Shown here: piece after piece, positions 55,327 to 64,000 of the stretch | Numbering within the stretch: position 1 is the stretch's first letter | Layout of the letters: each line of letters opens with the position of its first letter | Assembly (NCBI GenBank): GCA_031772625.1 | Contig: CM062819.1 | Span: forward strand, 1,236,883,897-1,236,947,896 | Direction: 5' to 3' | DNA length: 64,000 nt | DNA from: Pinus tabuliformis | Lineage: Eukaryota > Streptophyta > Pinopsida > Pinales > Pinaceae | The notes under the pieces: model-generated | Database searches by the model: none | What the model was told of the DNA's origin: nothing | What the model saw: only the letters and a program-made list of their open reading frames with translations | Position numbers and translations under genes: made by a program

Positions 55327-56590
55327 TGTTGAGAAATCTAGGGCATTAGCATTAGGTGACTTCTCTTCGATTAGCGACTGTTTGTGAATTCTTTTTACTT
55401 CTTAAGATTAGGATCTTCTTCTTGTTAGATTATTAGTGTTCTTCTTCATCAAACAGTAACCAATGCATGAAAATAAATAGACAAGAGACACAGCATGTAA
55501 GCTATGAGCCAGGGCCAAAACCTCTCACTCTTTGAGAGGAAAACCTGCACAAATTCTTCTTATAGACATTCCAATTGACGAATACCAAGACCAAGACCCT
55601 TGACCTTGTAGCCTCTCCAAGACCAAGACACAAGTCCTCCATTCATTTTTCTCTCAGTTTCTTTTACTTCAGAGTTCGCACCATATAAAATCACTGTAGT
55701 CATGAGATGACATTGAACTGAAATCACTGTAGGGATACGAACTTCTTCTTCAACAGTAGCACTGAATCATAGCTACACCGAGACCTTCTTCATGAGTGGC
55801 ACCGAGACCACCTTCATGAGACAGTGGGGAGACATCACTATAATATCACCGAAACTTCTCTTGTTGTACCAAGACCGAGATCCACTCGACTGTGAGACAA
55901 AACCAAATTTGTCTGCTGCAATTTAGTACCCTGATCTGAGCTCTTTTACCGAAACATTTTTCTGCATTCCTATCCGAGCTTGCTTCTGTGTTTTACCTCT
56001 GAAAATCTTAGAGATATTTGAACCTTCTCACTGTGCCAAAGATCTGAAATTGTCTTTTGTTCTACCCATCCGAAATCACAGAGATATGCGAAATATATCC
56101 TTCCACTGTTCATGCGAAGTTTTGTCTTCATCACTGAAAAACTCAGAGAAGATATCTGAATTCTATTATGTGTTAATGTGAGGTGCCTTCACACCTATTT
56201 ATAGTGGTTTGCTTGTCATATTAAGCCGATATGAACCATGTGAACCAATATGACTTCATAAGGTAGGCCAACGTGATCTTTACTTTGTTTGGAGGCCGAC
56301 TTCAAGGGAGGAGAACCGTGCTTGTCTTTTGGAGGGCTTTCTAGACACTTAATTGACTCATATACATTTTACACATGCTCAAGAAGAACTCTTCATACAT
56401 GACATTAATTCTTTGACCTTAATAACAAATCCTAAGGCTCGCAATGGGAGCCATCTAAAATAAAATCACTTGCTCATGAAACCCATGAAGCAAGGCCTAC
56501 AATAATAATTTTATTTTCTTCATTACATCATTTACAAAAGTCACAATTACATGTCACTATGAAGACCGAAACTAGTTACACTTTTCAACA
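55327..56590 (-). repeat. 5' LTR of element I
   Basis: 1264 bases, adjacent to the PBS at its left. Ends TTTTCAACA then CAATA. Differs from the other LTR by scattered changes and small indels. Confidence 0.93.
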
Positions 56591-56595
56591 CAATA

Positions 56596-56985
56596 GGAGG
56601 CAGAGTGACTAACCGAAAAGGGTTCTAGAGACAAAGGTCGAATTCTCAAAGGCAGTACTGCATAGTCCAGTGTAAGTGCAGGTTGCAAGATCTAGTTGTA
56701 GACAAGAGTGTGAGTAGCAGGGAGCGGACCAAATAAATTGTTGGATGGTGATGAGATTTCCCAATTATTTACTAGGAGATCGAGACTCAGAGGGAGTCTA
56801 GCTTCAGAGGGAGATGCCCTATGGAAGCTGGATCTTCAGGTTCTGAGAGATCGACACACAATTGCAATGATAGTAGCAGCGCAGAGGCAACGCAGAAGTA
56901 GCAACACAGAGGCATCGACGATGAGATCAGCGTATGAGCAGTAGCATGGTGGACAGTGACAACCAGTGTAGTTTCTTCACAATTA
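56596..56985 (+). repeat. GCAG-rich tail of C2, right part
   Basis: Resumes after element I with AGTAGCAG, GCAACGCAGAAGTAGCAAC and similar words, as in the C1 tail. Non-coding. Confidence 0.55.
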
Positions 56986-57083
56986 AGTCACCTGACACGG
57001 GGATTCGGGATTTGACGGATACGGAGATTCGAATGTCAGATACAGACACGTTGACCCCCCAAAATAGGACAGGTTCGGATACG

Positions 57084-57129
<46 letters not shown>

Positions 57130-57900
57130 AACATAGATCTTCATCTAGATGTAAGTTTTACAAAGAACATTATGCATACAAATACAATTGTGACATAAAT
57201 GATAAATCATCATACATATTCAATTCATCAATGATCCAATAGGAGAAAGACAAGATAGTAAGATAAAGATACTGTATTTTTCTCATTAAGTCATCAAAAT
57301 CAAAATGTGTTACATAGCTAGTGCAATGCCATTGGAAAATAGAAATAGCAAATGGAAGTCTTCCCTCAACATTTGAAGTAGTTGTTGCAGCCCCACTTGC
57401 AATAGAGGGAACACTTGCAGACCCTGATGCAATTGGGAGAGGAGGGGCATCTCTGATGGGGACATTCTTCCCCTTCTTTTGCCCCTTCCCTATTGCCCTT
57501 GATTGAGCCATGAATGTTGTAAAAAAATGCACAAATTTGTAAAAGAAATGCACATGCAAACTATTGTAATAAAAATGCAAACAAAAATAGAGAAAATGCA
57601 CTTACCTGTTGCTTGAATCTCCTTGAAAATGCTCCCACACCCTTTGCTCCTTGTTCCCAAACATCCACAACAAAGTAAACAAGTGAATGTGCAAATAGAA
57701 TGAGGAAATACGCCTTTCTAACGCAGCGCGGGTTCTTGTTTTCCGGATTTGTGTGCGAAAATCAGGACACATCGTGTCCCAATCGGGACACGTCCTAGAT
57801 TCAAACGTGTCCCGATTTTCAGATACGAATCTACCCAAATCGTGTCTGATTCGCCGGATTCGGGACACGTAGGGCCTGGGGGACGAATTCAGTTTCATAG
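56986..57900 (-). mobile_element. DNA-transposon-like segment with GACACG-rich ends
   Basis: Both ends are dense in ACACG and GGATTCGGGA words: left GACACGGGGATTCGGG; right ATTCGGGACACG and its inverse CGTGTCCCGATTTTC several times. Such subterminal repeats are typical of plant DNA transposons. A minus-strand frame from about 57510 (MAQSRAIGKGQKKGKNVP, Ala/Ser-rich) could be a transposase first exon, but no catalytic domain was seen. A possible 7-base flank CTTCACA occurs on both sides (near 56977 and 57901). Class uncertain. Confidence 0.35.
57085..57127. repeat. (TA)n microsatellite
   Basis: About 43 bases of uninterrupted TA repeats inside the GACACG-rich segment. Likely to be variable in length. 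Confidence 0.97.
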
Positions 57901-60699
57901 CTTCACATTGATTTCCTGTGACAAGGAATCATATCAGCAGCTCAGCTTGAAGATGTGAAGAAAGCAGTTATCACAAATGTATGTAGTTGATCAATCAAGG
58001 AGGGACTTGACCTAATTAGGGAAGATAATAGGATGAAAGGACTAATTTTATTTGAGATTTTGAATGCAAAGATCCCAATGAGGACACTAACCCAAATCAA
58101 GCTAGGGCAAGAATTGGTCTTGTGGCTAGGGCTTGCTATATCTCAAGATTCCACCATCGGATTTGCTTGAAACTTGGACGACCCCTAGTGAAAATCCCAG
58201 CGCAGCAGTGGAACAAAAATCAAGGGGTTTGAATGGCTACAATAAAATTCATTGGTTGCCCTAGGTGACCCTCTAGGGTTAGGCCTAGAATTTGGAAAAG
58301 TGAAGAAAGAGAGGTAAATTTGACCACCAAAGGGATACAAGGATCAATGCCTTAGTGCTTGGGCCTAGTGGAGTCAAAATACAGATAGATTGATAATTTT
58401 CATGAGCTAAGGAGCCCTAATTGATCTTTACTAGCCTCTCCAAGGGTAGCAACTAGGTCAATAGGGATTTATATTTCAAATTTGCGAAGGAGACAGTTTT
58501 GAGGTCGTCAACCTAAGAGGTGCCTCTAGGAACATTCACCTAATCCCTCAAAGTTCAACGCATGTCCCAGAAGAATTCTGCATTACATTAACCCATACAA
58601 GAACAATGATAACAAGATACATGCATTCGACAAGTAAGATAGCAATAATAGAATCAAGATTTCGACTTAATGAAAGAAGCTCCAAAGACAATAGTGAAAA
58701 TCCAAACATCATAGTGCATCAAGAAAGCTCCAAAAGTTATCCCAGTAAAAAGTGCGAAAATCTTTGAAGAGATACTAATCCAATCCAAGTGATGATGTGT
58801 GAAATGAATCATCCTCCCATTTACTTATACAATCCACTAGGGAATTTGAATAGCTTAATTTGTCTTATTTAGCCCCAAATAATAAAATAATGCTCAATAA
58901 TGATATGACTTGGTGACAAGCCCACCAAGATAGATCAATAACATAAAAATAAGCCTCTCAAGAGGGCAGAATGATCAATATAATGAGTCATTGAGCCATT
59001 GAGAAGGCCTAGTGAAGTCCAAAGTGTGCCATGGTGAGAGAATGGACTCCAAACATAGTGGACAAGGGGTTGGCCCCCTGTTTCCCAAGTAAGTCACATG
59101 TGGTTCTCCCAAGTGGGCGTGGGGACACAAGGACATCCTCATGGGTCTCCAAGTGGATTGATGATGCCTATAAACCATCTGTAAGGGCCAGGATGATGAC
59201 ATAAACCCTCCCTTTGTCTCCTGCAGTGAGACAAATCCTCATATGGACCCCGGAACATGTGCCAAGTGTATGGTGCAAGTGTGGAGTCAGTTGGGCATGG
59301 TGAACCAGATGCATCATCCTCATCCAAAAGGTGGAACACGAGCCATCATTGAGTTGTGTTGGGGATCCATGAAGTACTCTCTGCTATGGTGGAGGCCCAT
59401 GGCTCTCAACGCTCACCCTACAAGTGCCAATGTGGCCCTATGGAAGACTTGGACCCCGTATAGGGAGACCAAACCCCAAATGGAGACCCACTTGCAATCC
59501 TGCATAAGATCCAATGCATCCCCTTGCCCTCTAATATAACAAATCATTGGAATAATAAAGTAAAAGAGCTTACAAATCATGGAATCAATGGGGCACTTCA
59601 TGGTGGCATGCCCTTCCATAGTGGGCTTTGGCATGTACAAATGTCTCCAAGCTTAATAAGGGGGGTAACCAAGGACCCTATTAGGCGGTTTCAGCCTTTA
59701 AAGGGGTTGACATGTCCATGGTACATCCATCAAATGGTAGGTAGCGAGTGATATAGCGATGGAAAGGAGTGGGGATCAAAGGAAAGATCCAAGCCCCATG
59801 TCATGGTACAAGGGTAGCTATAATGAGGGAAACCCACACTTGGGTATATGAGTGTAGGAGGGAGCAAATCGTGGTACATGAGTTACCCTAGCCTTTGTTT
59901 TTCCACTCTTCTTCATATGACTTTTGCCTTTTGATTGATCTTTCTTCATAATTGCTCAGGGCTCCAGGGGATGAGAGCATGATGTCTAGGATATAGCAGT
60001 AGGTACCCCCTTTTAAAATGGGGCATTTCATTGCCCACCAGGGGTTGGGACAATCATGGGTTCCTTAATGTGGAGGGGGCTCATCTAGGGCCCACAGGAA
60101 TCAGGGTGATGGCCATAAATAAGGGGTAGAGCTCATGTTTGGCTTTTTCCCACATGTTAAATTTGTATGTCCCAGCCATGCTTTGCATTTTGTGGTACAT
60201 TTCCTGTTGAGGTGACCAAATTATGTTTTTTCTTTTCTTTTAGATGCATCAACCTCTAGGGCATTGTTCGAGGCCCAACCCAAGGTGTGGACAAGGGGAA
60301 GGGGAGGCTAACCCTATGTGGACCCAGTGGACACGTGGACCCGGATGGGAAAAATGATGAATGGGGTTAGAATGAGCGGAAGGGAGTGATGTATATGGTG
60401 TCGGGAAGCGGGACCACACAACCAAAATCAGGATTTCCCATGTAGTGTCAACCCTAAAGCTAATGGTCAGTAAAGGAGATCCCACAGGACTAGGATACAA
60501 GGGTAACCACCAAATCGAGCGAAGGAGACAAGAGTACAGACCTAGCCCACTCTTTCCGTCGAATACCCCCACCAATTCATGACCAAAAGTGTCCATGATA
60601 AATAAGGGAAATTAGTCAACTAAACCAATGAAAAACCATACCTTCGGGGTCAGGAGACACACCTTCAAACATATGATCATAACAAATATGCGAGGGACT
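57901..60699. other. Unclassified intergenic or repeat-derived sequence
   Basis: No domain was recognised on either strand. Frames at 59243-59539 (+) and 60249-60596 (-) have no family signature. The base composition of 58950-60600 is more GC-rich than its surroundings. Confidence 0.4.
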
Positions 60700-63600
60700 T
60701 GTTGTCACTCGAATTGTACAGGTATTGCGACAATGGCTTAGGGCGAGGGTTGTCACTCTAATCTCCGCCCACTTTGTTCTAGCTGTCTCCCAACAGCAAG
60801 CTATGGGGAGTAGTCCCTATGGAAATGATGTGATGTAAAACAAGTTGGGAACCAACTTGTCCAGGAGACAGTTGAGTGGCCTAGCTACTTGGTATTATTT
60901 AGCAAAATTAAGGATTTCATTAGATTTAGAATTCAGACCCGTGCCTTGTGGAGTCAAAATTTCTTACTTATTGCAAATTAAAGCCAACTAACCGAATGGA
61001 CAACTGTCGCTTAGATGATGAACTAACCTATATGAAGTGCAAGTCTTAAGATCTAAGTGAAATGCAAGGATATTGGTTAATTTTAGATTATATGCCTAGT
61101 CTAAATGGAACCTTTCACTTAACTGTTTTGAGAACAGTCTTCAGAGTAGGTTGTGGGATGGAAGACAACAGAAAGCAAGCAAAGGCTTGATTAACGATAC
61201 CTACCCCTGTGTTCCAATAACCCAGTGCCTCGGCGCTGCAGAGACTGTGGCTCTGACGACTACAAGGTCACTGTGTTAACCACTAAGAAGGGATGAATCC
61301 CTCAAGCTAAATGAGAAAGGGTTGTCCTAGGAGTCTATCAACCAAGCTTATGCTTGGAGGTAAGTTTTTTAATGCAAGACTAGCCTTAAAATGATTATGC
61401 AATGATAATGACTGAAGCCACTTGAATTAAGATTGTTTTAGTTTTTAAGTACACATATTTGTGTTTATCCCTTAATGACAAGAGTACTTAAACAATGAAC
61501 CAAAAGACAATCTTAAAACAAGATGAGTGCTTAATTATACAAGTGCCAACAATAAACAAGAGATCCTCTAGATATTTAACCACTGACAAGAATGAAAGGA
61601 ACTTAGAACACTTCTCCACTTATCAATGGTTATCAACACAAGATGCAAATCACAATTACTCAAGGTATTCCAATGATGATTCTATAACAAGATTATCAAT
61701 GAACTTATGCCAATGCCACAATTTCAATTAGATTTCAAATGCCCAAAATTACTTGAACCATCAACAAGATTAGAGAATTAGAGCTTAGATACGTGAGTGA
61801 ATTAAGTGCAAAATTTGGAAATTCTTATAACTTAAGACAAGACAAGCGAATGTTAGATTTCCAATAACCAAAATCAGCAGTAATACTTCAGAATTTTCAG
61901 CGCTTATTAGCCTTATGACAGCAGTAAGAAAATCACTTTAAATTCAAGAGACAACAAGCATATAGTAACTAGATATGATCACTGAGATGCCCAACAACTT
62001 GCCAAAGTAAAACTATGATTTTTAGTCCACTTAAGATGCAATATTCAGAATTATATCAGATCTGAAATAACTTGTTACAGCAGTAGAGAAAGATGTAAAC
62101 AGTGAGCTATCAATGCTACAACAAGTGCCAAAACATGCCCAAAACTTAGAGATAGCTTGCCAAACTGAAAAATATGATTTTTAAGCTCTTTTAGGTGTGT
62201 TATTCAGAAAATATTCAGATCTGATTCAGTAATTATGCAGAGAATTTCCAGCAAAGCAAAAATGTAGATCTAGGCTATATTTGCAAAACTCAAGTGGCCA
62301 AAAATTTAGGAAAAATTTATTTTGCAATTTTAGAGTATTTTGACCAATTATGTGTGCTTTTAGGGCACTTATATCATTGTTATGAAGATGTTATTACAGT
62401 TGTAACAAAAAAGAGATAGATGAGGGTTTAGAGAGCAAACCCTAAGCCTAAGGCCTTGTAGATCACCTTGCCAAAATTTTCCAATGAAGTTGCTACCTGA
62501 AACACAAGCTTTTGAGCCAAATTTCTGCAAAACCCAACAAGTATTCAGTTCCAAAATTTTCAGAAATGGATAGAGGACAAACTAGGGCCAAAAGAGGGCA
62601 ATGCTAGGCCCAGTAGGGTAAGCGTTGAGGGGATGAAGGCCTAAAATGGTTAGCGGCTAGGATTATAGGCTAAGGAAGGGTTGAAAAGGGGTCAACAACG
62701 CCAAAGAAAGGAGAGCGAAGGGCAAAGAGGAGGATAGAGGAGGAGAGGGCTAAGGAAGAGCTTGAAAAGCCGATAGCTAGCCTTAAGGGCAATCATCTAA
62801 GGTTGTGAAGGGGAGTCGAGTGGCCTAGGGCCCACGGCTAGGCCTAAAACCCCTGACACAGGGCCAAAAAGAGGAGGCCGAGACCTCAAAAGGTTGACAT
62901 TGACCTCTTGGAGGCCCTAAAAGATGACGCAAAGGGCTAGAAGGGTGACAGAGGGCTAGAAAAGGAGGACGTTGGCCTTGGAGGGGCTAGATCTGGGCCC
63001 GAGAGGGCTGAAACTCGAAACCTCAGCTTCAAAAAAATTAATTTGCTTCAGATCAGAATTTTACTACAAATTCTTCAATGGCTGACCCTGCAAAAAATTG
63101 TGGAGGCTAGATCTTACCCTCAAAGGCGTAGATATAACTCTATTCTAGCTTTCTCCACTTGATCTCACCTGCAAAAATAGATTTACAAATACCAAAACCC
63201 CAAATATATACAAAATCTCAAAACCCCAGTTAGAAAAAATAAATTTACAAAATTATTTACAAATATACAAGGGTTTTAAAATAAATTTTGAGAAATAAAA
63301 TTTTGATAGAATTTTCTTTGATAAATGGCTAATAATACTTTGGAAAATTAATGCAAACTATAGCCTTAGCGAAGTTAGATCAACCATATAAATATCCGTA
63401 GTCCAAACAAGGTCAGTTCATGCCCACGGTTTGTGAACTTGGGGACCAACGACTGGGGAACGTGCAAACACTATATATTTTCTCAAGAAAAATTGTCAAA
63501 CATATGGTGAATCAAATCATCTAAGACAAACCCAGAATCTATCAATAGAATGACTTTATCCCCATCTAGTGAAAAACAAATTTTAAAATTAATAAGCACA

Positions 63601-64000
63601 ATATAGGAAAGCCCGTACCCAGCACATACCACAAATCAATGAACACCATGAACTGCACCCCAAAATATTTATTATGATTCAAATAAACGTTCCCAGCGAA
63701 ACTGTAGTGTTACATTAATTCTTCTGCAACAATTTCTTAGCCAAAAATCAAATGGCTTGAGACTCAAATGACTCTTCTAATTTATAGATAAATCCTCCAA
63801 GTGGAAAAATAATGGCTAGTTGGCTTGATCCTCATCAAAATAATCTTGGTCATTGATAAATCCTTGATGATCTTTTAATCTTAGTCATTGAAAATATTTA
63901 TTTTGAGGAATTTTCAAATTTCTCATTAAATCCTTTTTTTATTAGCTCAAAAAAAATTTGACTTGACTTAACCACCAAGGTCCAAAGGCCCAATTTTTCT
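60700..64000 (-). repeat. Antisense LTR of the G family, running off the window
   Basis: Read on the minus strand, it ends GAGTGACAACA at 60700. Upstream it shares with element G's LTR ACTCCACAAGGCAC(T/G)GGTC (about 60935-60955), the GTCTCC...GTTGGTT segment (about 60845-60880), GGAGACAG and AGAGTGACAACCC. At the far side, 63780-63900 matches the G promoter module (GATGAGGATCAAG, ACTAGCC, then a TATAAATT box). It is strongly diverged from G. No PBS is visible left of 60700, so it may be a solo LTR. Confidence 0.65.
62570..63010 (+). repeat. G- and A-rich low-complexity tract
   Basis: Runs of AGGG, GAGGAGG and GGCTAG words with few pyrimidine runs, inside the antisense LTR. No frame of interest. 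Confidence 0.6.

Larger units (their letters stand above)
50898..56590 (-). mobile_element. Element I: minus-strand copia-type element, non-autonomous
   Basis: LTRs 50898-52178 and 55327-56590, both starting TGTTGAGAAATCTAGGGC and ending CAACA. Flanks CAACA (50893-50897) and CAATA (56591-56595) are a target repeat with one mismatch. PPT at 52179-52198 and PBS (minus TGGTATCGAGCT) at 55315-55326. A zinc-knuckle gag is visible. No RT or integrase motif was seen in the 3.1 kb interior. Confidence 0.92.
46053..56985 (+). mobile_element. Element C2: gag-only copia-type element, 3' LTR not seen
   Basis: Same family as C1: LTR, PBS, leader, gag, GCAG-rich tail. It contains a probable solo LTR (49409-50386) and element I (50898-56590). 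No 3' LTR of the TGTTAG type was found to the right. The end at about 56985, where a different repeat begins, is a guess. It inserted into the duplicated LINE. Confidence 0.82.

Noticed and set aside
59243..59539. 98-codon frame in the GC-richer right part
   Set aside because: No family motif, no homologous frame nearby, and overlapping frames of similar length on the other strand.
60249..60596. 115-codon minus-strand frame rich in Pro, Ser and Leu
   Set aside because: Composition follows the local G-rich plus strand; no recognisable domain or splice context.

Overview
This is a stretch of plant nuclear DNA. It consists almost entirely of nested LTR retrotransposons lying in the introns of one gene. 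Only about 300 bases read as ordinary host coding sequence: four short minus-strand exons (37939-38663) with matching splice phases, encoding the catalytic core of an RsuA/RluB-type rRNA pseudouridine synthase. In plants the nearest known type is the chloroplast SVR1 group. The density of old nested elements, the very long introns and the absence of other genes suggest a large-genome seed plant, perhaps a gymnosperm. That is an inference; nothing here identifies a species. No bacterial-type operon, CRISPR array or tRNA/rRNA gene was found.

Left block, 1-37740, read from the outside in. Element B is a minus-strand Ty3/gypsy chromovirus (gag, protease, RT, RNase H, integrase, chromodomain; 9791-37740). 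Element A, a relative also on the minus strand (1-9790, cut by the window edge), sits in B's 3' LTR. Element F, a plus-strand Ty1/copia element (1710-8548, TSD GGGTT), sits in A's 5' LTR. Element C1, a gag-only copia-type element (13399-34367, TSD TTGGG), interrupts B's RT gene. Inside C1 lie a solo LTR D1 (15222-16179, TSD ATAGT), a complete gag-only element D (16458-21168, TSD GGTAT) and a solo LTR E (22564-33618). Inside E lies element G (23663-32161): LTRs of about 3.2 kb, a tRNA-Asp-type primer site and an intact 486-codon gag/coiled-coil ORF with no pol.

Middle, 37741-46052: the pseudouridine synthase exons, AT-rich intron, a hAT-like fragment, an LTR rich in TTGAC words (H), unclassified repeats, and a decayed LINE reverse transcriptase expanded by small tandem duplications.

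Right, 46053-64000: element C2, a second member of family C. It holds a probable solo LTR (49409-50386) and element I, a minus-strand copia-type element (50898-56590). Then follow a GACACG-rich DNA-transposon-like segment with a (TA)n tract, about 2.8 kb I could not classify, and an antisense LTR of the G family running off the right edge.

Most elements keep only gag or LTRs, so if they ever moved they needed pol proteins from other elements. Three unrelated families (C2, D, G) carry duplicated or triplicated primer-binding-site regions. Several LTR families share a similar AACGGC/GATC promoter-side module.
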